Source: Gemmatimonadota bacterium (GTDB lineage Bacteria; Gemmatimonadota; Gemmatimonadetes; Longimicrobiales; Gaopeijiaceae). Taken from it: a stretch of 64,000 bases of DNA. Where the stretch lies: assembly GCA_022560615.1 (NCBI GenBank), contig JADFSR010000005.1:62001-126000 (forward strand). Direction: 5' to 3'. Made by a program: the position numbers and the translations under genes. This document shows positions 45,447 through 54,965 of the stretch, one piece after another. Under the pieces are notes generated by a model. It had not been told where the DNA came from and searched no databases. It worked only from the letters and a program-made list of their open reading frames with translations. Every line of letters starts with the position of its first letter. The first letter of the stretch is position 1.

Positions 45447-47036
45447 TCAGTTGATCCTGGGAGCCTGGAGGGCCGAACAGCCGGTCCCACGAGCATCCAA
45501 GCCACCCCTGTCGATAAAGTACTGGTTCTGCTCGTACTCGTCGCCGGCGAACAGTTGCCGGACCGCACCCAACAAGGCGAACCCCTGGAACGGTGTGTCT
45601 CCCTGGCGCCGGGGGAACCAGAGAATGTCATTGTTCTGGATCTTCGTCGACCAGTAGCGTGCTCCTCCGGCGAAGAACTCCCTCCTCCTCTCCTCCATGA
45701 GCATGGAGCGGACCGCGGTGCCGTCGGCCAAGAGCGTCGTCTGATACGCCCCCGAAATGAGCGGCAAGCCGCTGTGCGTCCGGAGAATGTTCACCAAGTC
45801 GATGGCACCCTGCAGGTTCCCGGTCGAGTGCGCGAAATCGGCCTCGATGAGCCGCATCTCCTGCCAGCTCGAGTACGCGATGTCATCGTCGTTCGCCGAG
45901 TACTTGTCAGGCACTTCCTCCGGCACCGGGCCCTGGATGGGCTGTATGTGGTGCTGGACCCGGCTGTCCGCCACCGCGCCATTGCCGGTCGAGATCGGAT
46001 CGCCATTGGCGTCCCGAACCTCCTCCGCCCACACAACCGGAAGGTTGCCGGCTTCGAGAGCCCGTCCGTCGGGCATGATGCCCAAGAAGAAGTACCCCGT
46101 GAACGGGATGGGATCGGGCCACAGCTGGCCCGTCGCCGGGTTGGGCCGTCGGATCGCCGGGTTCCACCAGGTGTTGATGCCGAGCATGCCGGAGAAACCC
46201 ACCTCCGTGGCCGCGTGGTAGATCTTGTTCCTCCGCGTGGCCCCCTGCTCTCGTGTCACCCAGGCCGTGAAGCCCTGTGGAATGGTCGCGGCGTCGGCCG
46301 CGGCGCCCGACAGATTGCCGTTCGCCCAACGGAACCGCGCCCGCATGGATATCGCCATGCTCTGGGCGCTGCTCGCGATGCCGTGCGGCATCGCAAAGTC
46401 GCCGAAGCTGGCGATATGCCCGAGCGCGTTGTTCGTGATCCAGCTCTCGGCCATGTTGAGCATGTCGGTCGGCGTCAAGAGGTCGCTACCGTCGATGGCC
46501 GCCTCGCACAGAAACTCCCCCATGTGGCCGAGGCTGGCCGCCACGTAGATCGCGGCGATCGCCGAGAGCCTCTCTCCGGGCGCACCGAGCTCCCACTCGT
46601 CCTGCATCCGGTCGTAGACGCCTCTCCCGGCCCCGGTCGCCGTGGCGACGAGTCGGTCCGGCGAAGTCGTGAGCATGGCCCTGGTGCCCATGATCTGGTC
46701 GAACCAGGCATCGCTCGACGAGCTCGAGTCACACGTGCCTGTGTCGGGCGTGTTGTCGTACACGTGCATGCCGCCCGCCACGCCCGCGATCGACTGCATG
46801 AGGTCCTCGGCGCCCATCCCCATGAGCCCGAACGCCGTATATCCGCACTCGAAGAGCGCGATCGCCGAGTTGACTTGCGTCTCGGCTGTCGCCTGCCCCT
46901 CGATCGCGGCATCCGTGAGCAGGTGGGGCAAACTCACCTCCAGCAGCTCGTCGCAGGCGCTCAGCGCGCCGAGCGACAGGCCGAGGCTGAGGCCCACGGT
47001 GACCTTCCCCCATCCCTTCCCTGTCATCGTCCTCAT
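45447..47036 (-). CDS. SusD/RagB-family outer-membrane lipoprotein
   Basis: ATG at 47036 shares its A with the SusC stop (TGATG), so translation is coupled; 529 residues. The lipobox is LGALSAC. Helical SusD-like features include DAAIEGQATAETQVNSAIAL, AAIYVAASLGHMGEFLCEAA, EADFAHSTGNLQGAIDLVNI and LMEERRREFFAGGARYWSTK, the last being the conserved C-terminal SusD segment. It should cap the SusC barrel and capture substrate at the cell surface. Substrate unknown. Confidence 0.88.
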   Translation of the reverse strand: MRTMTGKGWGKVTVGLSLGLSLGALSACDELLEVSLPHLLTDAAIEGQATAETQVNSAIALFECGYTAFGLMGMGAEDLMQSIAGVAGGMHVYDNTPDTGTCDSSSSSDAWFDQIMGTRAMLTTSPDRLVATATGAGRGVYDRMQDEWELGAPGERLSAIAAIYVAASLGHMGEFLCEAAIDGSDLLTPTDMLNMAESWITNNALGHIASFGDFAMPHGIASSAQSMAISMRARFRWANGNLSGAAADAATIPQGFTAWVTREQGATRRNKIYHAATEVGFSGMLGINTWWNPAIRRPNPATGQLWPDPIPFTGYFFLGIMPDGRALEAGNLPVVWAEEVRDANGDPISTGNGAVADSRVQHHIQPIQGPVPEEVPDKYSANDDDIAYSSWQEMRLIEADFAHSTGNLQGAIDLVNILRTHSGLPLISGAYQTTLLADGTAVRSMLMEERRREFFAGGARYWSTKIQNNDILWFPRRQGDTPFQGFALLGAVRQLFAGDEYEQNQYFIDRGGLDARGTGCSALQAPRIN

Positions 47037-50000
47037 CAGAACGTCACCCGCAGCGTCAGGTTCAAGCTCGTGAGCGGCGGGGTCTCCCAGTAGTTGCTGG
47101 TCCCGGAGAGAGACGACGTGCCGTACTCGGGATCGGCGATCGACTGCCCGTAGATGTTGTCCTGCCTCTGCCAGATCGTCCACAGGTTTCTGGCCGAAAC
47201 CGCCAAGGAAGCACGCGAAGCTCCCATGCCCTCGATCCACGCCTGCGGCAGCGTGAAGCGCGCACCGACCTCACGGAGCTTCCAGAAGTCCGCGTCGAAA
47301 TACGTCTTCGTGCGGGTAAACTGGCCTCCGGGGTTGAGCTCATCACTGTACGACCAAATCGGGTCGTTCTCGAGCCTGGAAGCCTTCGTATTGTTGTAGA
47401 CGTGGCCCCACTGGCCGCCGTTATCGGTGTGCGTCTTGCCGTACTTGCCCTCGGCCAGCGCGAAGAACTGAAGCTGGTTGCCGAGCAGGCTGATTCTGGG
47501 TGCCACGCTGAAGGTGTTCGTAAAGAACGACCGGCCGACGTAGATGTTCTGGTTCGGAATGTCTGCGCAGGGCAGAGCCGCGCCGCCCTCGATACGGCCC
47601 CACTTCTCCGGATCCGCGGCGCCCTCGGGAGCCAAGCTGATGCCCTCGTCGCACTCCGCGCTCATCCTCTGGCCGAACGGGTTCCTGCGGTCGCCGTCGG
47701 GGTCGAAGCGCGCAGCCACCACGATGTCACCTTCGTTGTGGTTGGGATACGGCAGGCCGAGCGCGATGCGCGTCGTGCCCGGGTAGGCACCCAGGCTGAT
47801 GATCTTGTTGTTCGTATAGTCGGCCGCGAGATCGAGGTCGAACGAGAAGGCTGAGTTCTCGTAGACCCGGGCGCCGACGATCGCCTCCCAGCCCCAGTTG
47901 TCGATCCGGCCCAGGTTCGTCGAGACCGAGCCCGGGAAGCCGAAGCTCGACGGTACCGCGATATTCAGCAGCGCGTCCTCGTCTTTCCGCCAGTAATGGG
48001 TGACCTCAGCCGAGATGCGATCATCGAACAGCGCAGCATCGAAGCCCAGCTCGAGCTCCGTGCTCACCTCAGGCTTGATGCCCGGGTTGCCCGGGCTCGA
48101 CGGCCGGATGGCCGCGGTCCCGCCCGGCCCGGGAATCGCCCGGTAGATGTTCTGGCCGGAGGTGGCGGACGGCTGGCGACCCGCCTGCCCCCACGCTCCG
48201 CGTACGCGGAGCGAGTTGAGCAGGTCGAAGTTCCAGAAGCTTTCCTCGGACACGACCCACGTGCCCGAGACCTTCGGGTACTTCTGCGCCGGAGCGTCAA
48301 CGCCGAACGTCGAGTTGTCGTCGAAGCGCATCGCGCCGACCACGAAGATCCGACCGTTCCAGCTCACCTCTTCCTGGACGTAGAAGCCCAGGGACCTGTT
48401 CTGGACGAGCGCGTAGCGGGTGGTGATCGTGGAGGGGGACAGTTGGTTGATCGTGGTCGACAACGGCGAAGCGAAGCCGGTTCCGTTGCTGGCGAAGAAG
48501 TCCTGTTCGTCCGCGTAGTACTGGGCTCCGAACGACGACTTGAGCCCCCACGCATCGCTCACGTCGGTGTCCAGCGTGAGCGAGTAATCGAAGCTGAGAT
48601 TCGTCTGCACGGGTCTTTCGTATACCATCGTCCCGTCCACCGTCTCGGAGTACACCGACGCCCAAGTGTCCTTGAAGTCGGTCAAGTTCTCCGGCACGGG
48701 GCCCGCTTCCAACGGGAACAGGTTCCGGTTGGTGTCCCAGCCCTTGTCGATCCCGACGACGAGCCGCTGCGTGAGCGAAGACGTGATACCCGCGAAACCG
48801 AAGTCACCGGACTGGAAGTTCAGCGTCGCGGACCCCGTGAAGCGCGTGTAGTCCCGCGTGGCTTCGATGTCGGCCACGTCCGAAGGCAGGTGCTCCTGGA
48901 AGCCACCGAGACGGGCGTTGGCGCGCGAGCTCTTGGACCCGTCGAACGGATTGATGCGGTCCAGATAAAAGCCGTTGGACCAGAGCAGGTCCTGCCAGAG
49001 TCCGCCGTCGGAGATGGTCGGAGCCGCGAACCTCGTGTATCCGTCCACGAACCCTGTGGACATGTCGAGCGAGAACTTGTCCGAGAAGACTACGCCCACG
49101 TTGCCGCGGATCCTGAACGTCTCGTCCTTGTTGTACCAGACGATGCCCTCTTCCTCCTCGTAATTGGCCGAGAGGAAGTAACGGATCGACTGCGTGCCTC
49201 CGCGCACGTCCACGTTGTAGCTCTGGTTGAGACCGTTCTGATAGAGGTTTTCGGTAGGCCAGGGGAAGTATCCCTCCCGGATATACCGGTTCGCCTCGTT
49301 GTACATGTTGTAGCCCGCGAGTTCCGCTTCGGTTGAGCAGTCCGTCGGACCCGGGCTCGGGTCCGTCGGGCACGTAAACATGTCGCCCAGCCTGCCGGCT
49401 GGATTCCTCAGGTAGTTGGTCCCCTGCTTGATCGAGAAGTTGAACTGGGGGGCGCCCTCGCGTCCCTTCTTGGTGATGATCTGGATCACACCGGCCGACG
49501 CCTCGGTTCCGTACAGGCTCGCCGCCGCCGGTCCCTTGATGATCTCGATGCTCTCGATGTCCTCGGGGTTGAAGTCGTCGAGCACGTTCACGTTGTCGCC
49601 GCTACCGAGGTTGGGGCCCGCTTCCGGGTCGTTGTTGACCCGGACGCCGTCCACGTAGACGAGCGGCTGATTGCGCGTGAAGCTGAAGCTTCCGACGCCC
49701 CGGATCGTGATCGGCGAGCCGGTCCCCACGTTTCCGCTCAGTCGCGCGAACTGGAGGCCGGGGGTTCGTCCGGACAGCAGGTCCTGCATGTTCGAGATCG
49801 CCACGTTCTGGACGATGTCGCTCACGTCCACCGTGGTGACCGTGTTCCCGATGGCCCGCCGCTGAGTACCGCCCGGCGTTCCGGTAACGATGATCTCGTC
49901 GAGGCTGAGCGCTTCTTCCGTGATCTGGAAGTCCTGCGCCATCGTCTCGCCAGCCGCCACCGATAGTTGCACGGTGACCGTGCGGTACCCGATCCGTTGG

Positions 50001-50248
50001 ACCGTCAGGGTATGCGTTCCGATGGGTACGTTGAGGAGGAGGTACGAGCCGTTCTGCCGTGTCAGCCCGCCCAAATCAAGCTCCGCGATGAAGACCTGTG
50101 CCGCGGCCACCGGGTTGCCGGTCTGACTGTCGCTGACTCGACCGGTTATCGAACCGCCCTGGGCCGCGAGATCGGGCGGCGCGAAAAGCAGCACGGCTGC
50201 CAGCGCCCCCAGAGCTAGTGTCATACGCAAACGGATAAATCGATACAT
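47036..50248 (-). CDS. SusC/RagA-family TonB-linked outer-membrane transporter
   Basis: The 1070-residue product has GGAGGAG before the ATG and a signal peptide. CarboxypepD_reg domain (ITGRVSDSQTGNPVAAAQVF) near 33-115; TonB-plug (IQNVAISNMQDLLSGRTPGL-like segment, ITIRGVGSFSFTRNQPLVYV, GPAAASLYGTEASAGVIQII) near 140-265; then a long beta-barrel closing with SLNLTLRVTF, an aromatic-terminated last strand. With SusD it imports an oligomeric nutrient powered by TonB. Two TonB genes lie upstream in the window. No glycan enzyme is adjacent; the M28-like peptidases elsewhere make peptides possible substrates. Confidence 0.9.
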   Translation of the reverse strand: MYRFIRLRMTLALGALAAVLLFAPPDLAAQGGSITGRVSDSQTGNPVAAAQVFIAELDLGGLTRQNGSYLLLNVPIGTHTLTVQRIGYRTVTVQLSVAAGETMAQDFQITEEALSLDEIIVTGTPGGTQRRAIGNTVTTVDVSDIVQNVAISNMQDLLSGRTPGLQFARLSGNVGTGSPITIRGVGSFSFTRNQPLVYVDGVRVNNDPEAGPNLGSGDNVNVLDDFNPEDIESIEIIKGPAAASLYGTEASAGVIQIITKKGREGAPQFNFSIKQGTNYLRNPAGRLGDMFTCPTDPSPGPTDCSTEAELAGYNMYNEANRYIREGYFPWPTENLYQNGLNQSYNVDVRGGTQSIRYFLSANYEEEEGIVWYNKDETFRIRGNVGVVFSDKFSLDMSTGFVDGYTRFAAPTISDGGLWQDLLWSNGFYLDRINPFDGSKSSRANARLGGFQEHLPSDVADIEATRDYTRFTGSATLNFQSGDFGFAGITSSLTQRLVVGIDKGWDTNRNLFPLEAGPVPENLTDFKDTWASVYSETVDGTMVYERPVQTNLSFDYSLTLDTDVSDAWGLKSSFGAQYYADEQDFFASNGTGFASPLSTTINQLSPSTITTRYALVQNRSLGFYVQEEVSWNGRIFVVGAMRFDDNSTFGVDAPAQKYPKVSGTWVVSEESFWNFDLLNSLRVRGAWGQAGRQPSATSGQNIYRAIPGPGGTAAIRPSSPGNPGIKPEVSTELELGFDAALFDDRISAEVTHYWRKDEDALLNIAVPSSFGFPGSVSTNLGRIDNWGWEAIVGARVYENSAFSFDLDLAADYTNNKIISLGAYPGTTRIALGLPYPNHNEGDIVVAARFDPDGDRRNPFGQRMSAECDEGISLAPEGAADPEKWGRIEGGAALPCADIPNQNIYVGRSFFTNTFSVAPRISLLGNQLQFFALAEGKYGKTHTDNGGQWGHVYNNTKASRLENDPIWSYSDELNPGGQFTRTKTYFDADFWKLREVGARFTLPQAWIEGMGASRASLAVSARNLWTIWQRQDNIYGQSIADPEYGTSSLSGTSNYWETPPLTSLNLTLRVTF

Positions 50249-50627
50249 GGGTCACTCCTCCGTCTCGAGGGTGGACCCCACAAGCCGGCCTCGCCGCATA
50301 GAGCGGGCAGCGTACAGCCAGAGCTGGGAGGGTACACACATCAGTCAGTACCACCTTGTCATACGGTTTTACGCCGCACGACCACCGATGGATGGACGAA
50401 AAGTCGGGACTCTCATAGAGAGCCTCAACGACAGCGTACGACCTGAAGCGGCACCGTGCAAGGGTCCTTCGTCCACTACCGCGAGACCCCTTCGCTCGTA
50501 GCCCCGATTTGCGCGACTGCCGCCAGTCCCGGATAATGCCCCGGCTCCCACACGCGGGAGTCCCACGTCGGGCCGGGAAGTCCGCCGGGCTCGACGAGAC
50601 GGGACCACGATCGGGACGGAGATATAG
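50249..50627. other. 379-base divergent intergenic region (SusC / CstA)
   Basis: No gene can be supported here. The ends carry ribosome-binding sites for SusC (GGAGGAG, minus) and CstA (CGGAG, plus). Promoters for both operons must lie inside, but I could not place convincing -35/-10 pairs. No repeat or RNA signature stands out. Confidence 0.7.
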
Positions 50628-52319
50628 ATGAGCGCGATTCTGCTCATGGCCATTGGGCTCGGGGCGTTCACGGTGGGCTACATCTTCTACTCGCGCTTCA
50701 TCTCGGAGCGAGTCTTCCAATTGAGTTCGGACTTCCGGACGCCGGCCCACACCCTGGAGGACGGGGTGGACTTCGTGCCCACCAACCGGTGGGTCCTGTG
50801 GGGACACCACTTCACTTCCGTGGCAGGTGCCGCGCCCATCGTGGGCCCCGCGATAGCCGTGGTGTGGGGTTGGCTGCCCGCGTTTCTGTGGGTCACGCTG
50901 GGGACGGTGTTCTTTGCGGGAATCCACGATGCCGGAGCCCTCTGGGCCAGCGTGCGCAACGAAGGCAAATCCATTGGGGCTCTCACCGAGGTGGTGGTCG
51001 GAAAGAGGGCTCGCTCCCTCTTCATGATCGTCATCTTCCTGCTGCTCCTGATGGTGAACGCGGTGTTCGCCATCATCATCGCCGGGCTCTTCGTGAGCTT
51101 CCCGAGCAGCGTGATCCCGGCCTGGTTCGTGATCGGCGTCGCGATCACCATCGGCTACCTGCTCTACCGTAAGGGCGTCCCGCTCCTGTGGCCTTCCATC
51201 ATCGGCGTCGTGCTCCTGTACGGATCGATGTTCGTGGGCGTCGCGCTACCGCTGACCCTTCCGGAAACCGTCCTCGGGCTGGGCGCACCGAGCATGTGGG
51301 TCCTCGTCCTGTTCGCATACGCCGCCGTCGCTTCGCTGCTCCCGGTCTGGCTTCTCCTCCAGCCTCGCGACTACATCAACGGGCTCCAGCTCTTCATCGG
51401 GCTGGGCATCTTCTTCCTGGCGGTTCTGCTTGCGAACCCGACCGTGGTGGCGCCGGCCATCAACGCGTCGCTCCCGGACGACGTACCGCCCATGATCCCG
51501 CTGCTCTTCGTGACGATTGCCTGCGGCGCGATCTCCGGCTTCCATGGGTTGGTGTCGTCGGGGACGACTTCGAAGCAGATCAACAACGAGCAGGACGTAC
51601 GCTTCGTGGGCTTCCTGGGCACGGTGGGCGAGGGCGCCCTGGCCCTAGCGGCGATCATCGCGTGCACTGCGGGCTTTGCTACGCAGGTGGACTGGCAGAG
51701 CTACTACACCTCGTTCGCCTCGGGAGGACTGCTGGCGTTCGTGCAAGGCGGCGGGGGCATCCTCGCTGCTGGTCTCGGGCTACCGATCGAGTACGGCGAG
51801 ACGCTCCTGGCGGTAATGGCGATCCTCTTCGCCGCCACGACGATGGACACGGGGGTCCGGCTACAGCGCTACATCGTTCAGGAGTGGGGGACGATCTACG
51901 ATATCCCGGCGCTCACGGGGAAGGGGCTGTCCACCGGCTTGGCGGTTGGCAGCTGCCTGGTCCTGGCCTTCGGAGCGGGGGGTGGAGCCGGAACGGGGGG
52001 CCTCGTCATCTGGCCCTTGTTCGGCACCACCAATCAGCTCCTGGCCGGACTCACGCTGCTCGTACTGAGCGTCTTCCTTCTCAAGAAGGGGCGGCCCACG
52101 ATCTACACACTCGCCCCCATGGTCTTCATCCTCGGCATGACGGTGCTCGCGCTGCTCTGGCAGCTCCGGGCCTTCTGGGAGCTGGGCAGCTACTTCCTGG
52201 TCACGCTCGACGTCGTGATCCTCGCGACCACGATCTGGGTGGCCCTCGAGTCGCTGACCGCGCTGCGGAAGGCCGCGCGAGCGCGCCGCCGGGTGAACCC
52301 CGGCGCGCTGGCGCGGTAG
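50628..52319 (+). CDS. cstA: Carbon starvation protein CstA (peptide/pyruvate transporter)
   Basis: The 563-residue protein has around 14-16 hydrophobic segments. CstA landmarks: TNRWVLWGHHFTSVAGAAPI, VGPAIAVVWGWLPAFLWVTL, FFAGIHDAGALWASVRNEGK, LLLQPRDYINGLQLFIGLGI, then ISGFHGLVSSGTTSKQINNE and WPLFGTTNQLLAGLTL. It is shorter than the about 700-residue E. coli protein. E. coli CstA and BtsT take up pyruvate and work with small proteins (YbdD, YjiX) that, as I recall, end in Cys-Cys. Here the downstream genes are a thioredoxin-like CC protein, a CC-ending protein and an ArsA ATPase. Confidence 0.92.
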   Translation: MSAILLMAIGLGAFTVGYIFYSRFISERVFQLSSDFRTPAHTLEDGVDFVPTNRWVLWGHHFTSVAGAAPIVGPAIAVVWGWLPAFLWVTLGTVFFAGIHDAGALWASVRNEGKSIGALTEVVVGKRARSLFMIVIFLLLLMVNAVFAIIIAGLFVSFPSSVIPAWFVIGVAITIGYLLYRKGVPLLWPSIIGVVLLYGSMFVGVALPLTLPETVLGLGAPSMWVLVLFAYAAVASLLPVWLLLQPRDYINGLQLFIGLGIFFLAVLLANPTVVAPAINASLPDDVPPMIPLLFVTIACGAISGFHGLVSSGTTSKQINNEQDVRFVGFLGTVGEGALALAAIIACTAGFATQVDWQSYYTSFASGGLLAFVQGGGGILAAGLGLPIEYGETLLAVMAILFAATTMDTGVRLQRYIVQEWGTIYDIPALTGKGLSTGLAVGSCLVLAFGAGGGAGTGGLVIWPLFGTTNQLLAGLTLLVLSVFLLKKGRPTIYTLAPMVFILGMTVLALLWQLRAFWELGSYFLVTLDVVILATTIWVALESLTALRKAARARRRVNPGALAR

Positions 52320-52328
52320 AAACGAATC

Positions 52329-52778
52329 ATGCGAAATACGGAAGCGATCGCCCGGCCGAGCGTCATACTGATCCGGGAGTGGGAGACCCAGATGTCCTCC
52401 TCCGGATGCTGCGGCCGGTTGGAGGGCGACTTCCTGCTGCAAAGGGGAGAGCGATGTTTCCCCGAGCGGCGCGCGGTGATGGAGGCCATGGGCCCCCTGT
52501 ACCGAGACCTCCGCTCGCGCTACGGCGCCGCGCTCGAGATCACGGTGGTGGATCCACGAAACCTCATTTCCGTCATCGCCCTGCTTCTGCGTGACGCGCG
52601 CGCCCACCACGTCGGCATTCTGGACGCGCTGCGCACGCTGTTCCGTCTCAAGGTGAATACGGTCGTCGTGAACGGACGCCTCCTGGCCCGGGGGCGGTGG
52701 CCCGACCCCGCCAAGGTGTATGCCGCGCTGGGGGATCCACCGTCTGAGCGGGAGGAGGTCGTGGGTGGGGTGGCGTGA
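52329..52778 (+). CDS. Thioredoxin-like protein with a Gly-Cys-Cys-Gly motif
   Basis: The 149-residue product begins with a strand SVILIREW, then SSSGCCGRLEGDF with Cys27-Cys28 where a thioredoxin fold would place its active-site loop. Later strands and helices (AALEITVVDPRN, KVNTVVVNGRLLARGRW, PDPAKVYAALGD) complete a thioredoxin-like pattern. The vicinal cysteines and the ArsA-type ATPase two genes on recall ArsD, which hands As(III) to ArsA. This is an analogy, not a family assignment. Tightly packed: 9 bases after cstA and overlapping the next start. Confidence 0.7.
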   Translation: MRNTEAIARPSVILIREWETQMSSSGCCGRLEGDFLLQRGERCFPERRAVMEAMGPLYRDLRSRYGAALEITVVDPRNLISVIALLLRDARAHHVGILDALRTLFRLKVNTVVVNGRLLARGRWPDPAKVYAALGDPPSEREEVVGGVA

Positions 52779-53028
52779 ACGGCTGGCGCGGGCTGGGGAG
52801 CTCGTCAGAGAGTTCTACGAGGTCCGTCACCGCGGGGCGCTCGCGCGGGAGCGCCGAGATGAGGACGACCTCTTCATGCTCCTGGTCTTCTCGGAGATGA
52901 TGGGGATCGAAAACCCGTCGAGCTACTACACGCTGGAGCTGCTGCCCCTCTTGTACGAGGGTTTCCACGAGTGGCACATCCGCATGGGCATGGATCACTC
53001 CCCATTCGAGCACTTTCGCTGCTGCTAG
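52765..53028 (+). CDS. Small protein ending in Cys-Cys (CC-star type)
   Basis: GTG at 52765 has GGAGG upstream and gives 87 residues; ATG at 52720 is a less likely alternative. A charged N-terminus leads to EDDLFMLLVFSEMMGIENPS, YYTLELLPLLYEGFHEWHIR and a C-terminus FEHFRCC directly before the stop. I associate this with a family named 'cory-CC-star', from memory. E. coli CstA partners YbdD/YjiX also end in CC as I recall, although the rest of the sequence differs. The terminal cysteines could bind metal, carry a modification or contact the transporter. Confidence 0.72.
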   Translation: MGWRERLARAGELVREFYEVRHRGALARERRDEDDLFMLLVFSEMMGIENPSSYYTLELLPLLYEGFHEWHIRMGMDHSPFEHFRCC

Positions 53029-53062
53029 CCGACCGCCAGTCCACTAGGACGCCCACCTGTCC

Positions 53063-54079
53063 ATGACCCATCTCGATCTGGCGGGCCGCTCGATCCTCTT
53101 CGTGGGCGGCAAAGGCGGCGTGGGAAAGAGCACCGCCGCTGGAGCCCTCGCCGTGAGCATGGCCGAAGCGGGTGAGCGGATCCTCCTGGTATCGACCGAC
53201 CCCGCGCACTCTCTGGGAGACCTGTTCGGGATGTCCATCGGCGACCGAGAGCGCGAGATCTTGCCCGGGCTTCACGCTCTGGAGATCGATCCGGAGGCGG
53301 AAGTGGAGAGCTACCTCGCTCGCGTGAAGGCAACGATGAGGCAGTACGTGCAACCGGCCATGTACTCCGAGATCGAGCGTCAAATTGAGCTGACCCGCCA
53401 CTCACCCGGCGCCGAGGAGGCCGCGCTGATGGATCGTGTGACGGCTCTCATGGACGAGGGGCCCCAGCGGCACGATCGCGTCATCTTCGACACAGCTCCC
53501 ACGGGCCACACGCTTCGTTTGCTCGCGCTCCCGGAGATCATGGCGGCGTGGACCGAGGGGCTGCTCCGGAGCCGCGACCGGTCCGATTCTCTGGGCAAGG
53601 CGGTGGACCGGCTCCAGCGACGCAAGGAGTCCAGCGGCGACGACCTCTCCTGGTTCGACGACGTCAAGGAGGCCCGCGGGGACGAGCGCACTCGGAAGAT
53701 CCGCGAAGTGCTGTTGGAGCGCCGGCGCCGGTTCTCCCGAGCCAGACGGCTCCTGCTGGACCCCGAGGTGACTGCCTTCGTGCTCGTCCTCATCCCAGAG
53801 AAGCTCCCTATTCTCGAGAGCGAAAAGACGCTCGAGGTCCTCCGCAACCACAAAGTCCCGGTGGCCGGAGTGGTGGTGAACCGGGTGCTGCCCGACGTGC
53901 CACTGGGTGACTTCCTGGAGAGCCGGCGCGCGCAGGAAGCCGAATACCTGGAGCGCGTGGACCGAAGTTTCGCCGAGCTCCCCCGCGTGAGGGTGCCGCT
54001 GTTGTCGCGCGACGTGGTAGGGATCGAGGCGATCAGGGAGGTGGGGGGGTATCTGGCCTCCCCACGGCCAACGCACTAA
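53063..54079 (+). CDS. ArsA/Get3-family ATPase, cysteine-free
   Basis: The 338-residue, single-domain ATPase has the deviant P-loop FVGGKGGVGKSTAAGAL (near 13-29), switch region LVSTDPAHSLGDLF, and IFDTAPTGHTLRLLALPEIM. These place it in the ArsA/Get3 (anion-transporting or tail-anchored-protein-targeting) family of dimeric P-loop ATPases. No cysteine occurs anywhere, so neither the arsenite-binding cysteines of E. coli ArsA nor the CxxC of eukaryotic Get3 is present. It is the last gene of the CstA module and probably drives a conformational or delivery step for the two CC proteins. Arsenic transport is unlikely. Confidence 0.88.
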   Translation: MTHLDLAGRSILFVGGKGGVGKSTAAGALAVSMAEAGERILLVSTDPAHSLGDLFGMSIGDREREILPGLHALEIDPEAEVESYLARVKATMRQYVQPAMYSEIERQIELTRHSPGAEEAALMDRVTALMDEGPQRHDRVIFDTAPTGHTLRLLALPEIMAAWTEGLLRSRDRSDSLGKAVDRLQRRKESSGDDLSWFDDVKEARGDERTRKIREVLLERRRRFSRARRLLLDPEVTAFVLVLIPEKLPILESEKTLEVLRNHKVPVAGVVVNRVLPDVPLGDFLESRRAQEAEYLERVDRSFAELPRVRVPLLSRDVVGIEAIREVGGYLASPRPTH

Positions 54080-54117
54080 CCTGGCTCGAGCCGGAGAGTC
54101 GGATTCGGGAGGGTCGA

Positions 54118-54948
54118 ATGCAGTGGTGGCGTCCGTCAGTCGGTCTCGTGAGTGCCGCATTCTTGTTCGCGGCGGCAGGCGAGGCGCAGGTGATCCCGCA
54201 AGAGAGGCGGGCTTTCAACGAGCAGTTGCTTCGGCCGTCCGGCCAAGTTGTCGTCCCCCTCTACGAGGGCTGGTACGAGAACCCTGACGGTTCGTACGGG
54301 ATCTGTTTCGGATACTTCAACCTCAATACCGAAGAGGCCGTCGACGTGCCTCTCGGCGCGGACAACTTCATTGTGCCGAGCGAGTTCGACGGCATGCAGC
54401 CGACGCACTTCGACCGCGTGCCGGAAGCGAACTACCGACGGCACTTTTGCGTCTTCACCGTCACTGTGCCCGAGGACTTCGGGCAGAAGCGGGTGGTTTG
54501 GACGCTGCGCACTCGTGGCGAGGCGCTCTCAACCCCGGGCAAGCTGCTTCCACCCTATTACTTGGACGAGCCGGAGAGCGGGGGCCGAGGCATCGTGGCG
54601 CCCGTGCTCAAGCTCGAAGAGGACGGACCCGAGTTCCAGGGTCGGACCGGCCTCACGGCATCGCCGCGCACGGTGGCCGTCGGAGATCCGCTCACTCTCA
54701 CGGTCTGGGTCGACCACCCCGCGCCGACGAGTTGGGTGGGGTGGACGGTGCACCAAGGGCCCGGCCAGGTGGAGTTCGGCGAGTCCGAGATCCAAGTGGA
54801 GCGAGCGGACGGAATGGCGACCACGACGGCGAGATTCAGCGAGCCCGGAGAGTACCTCGTCCGTGTACAGTCGATCTACTCGACGACGTCTTTCGAATAC
54901 CACTGTTGTTGGACGAACGGATACGTACCGGTGACGGTCACGCGATAA
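54118..54948 (+). CDS. Exported protein of unknown function
   Basis: ATG at 54118 follows GGGAGG; 276 residues with a signal peptide (LVSAAFLFAAAGEAQ). No named domain. Visible features are VVVPLYEGWYENPDGSYGIC, FGYFNLNTEEAVDVPLGADN, QPTHFDRVP and RVVWTLRTRGEALSTPGKL, then an Ig-like half (GDPLTLTVWVDHPAPTSWVG, STTSFEYHCCWTNGYVPVTV). The repeated beta pattern suggests two sandwiches. It precedes the haem/dicopper protein by 17 bases and is likely its partner. Confidence 0.75.
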   Translation: MQWWRPSVGLVSAAFLFAAAGEAQVIPQERRAFNEQLLRPSGQVVVPLYEGWYENPDGSYGICFGYFNLNTEEAVDVPLGADNFIVPSEFDGMQPTHFDRVPEANYRRHFCVFTVTVPEDFGQKRVVWTLRTRGEALSTPGKLLPPYYLDEPESGGRGIVAPVLKLEEDGPEFQGRTGLTASPRTVAVGDPLTLTVWVDHPAPTSWVGWTVHQGPGQVEFGESEIQVERADGMATTTARFSEPGEYLVRVQSIYSTTSFEYHCCWTNGYVPVTVTR

Positions 54949-54965
54949 CAAGGGCGGAGGACATC

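Noticed and set aside
45396-49336. Long open plus-strand frames (up to about 565 codons) opposite SusD and SusC
   Set aside because: They are antisense to well-supported SusC/SusD genes, have low-complexity Arg-rich translations and show no family motif; high GC makes such frames common.
53063-54079. Arsenic resistance assignment for the ArsA ATPase
   Set aside because: No arsB, arsC or arsR is nearby and the protein has no cysteine to bind As(III).
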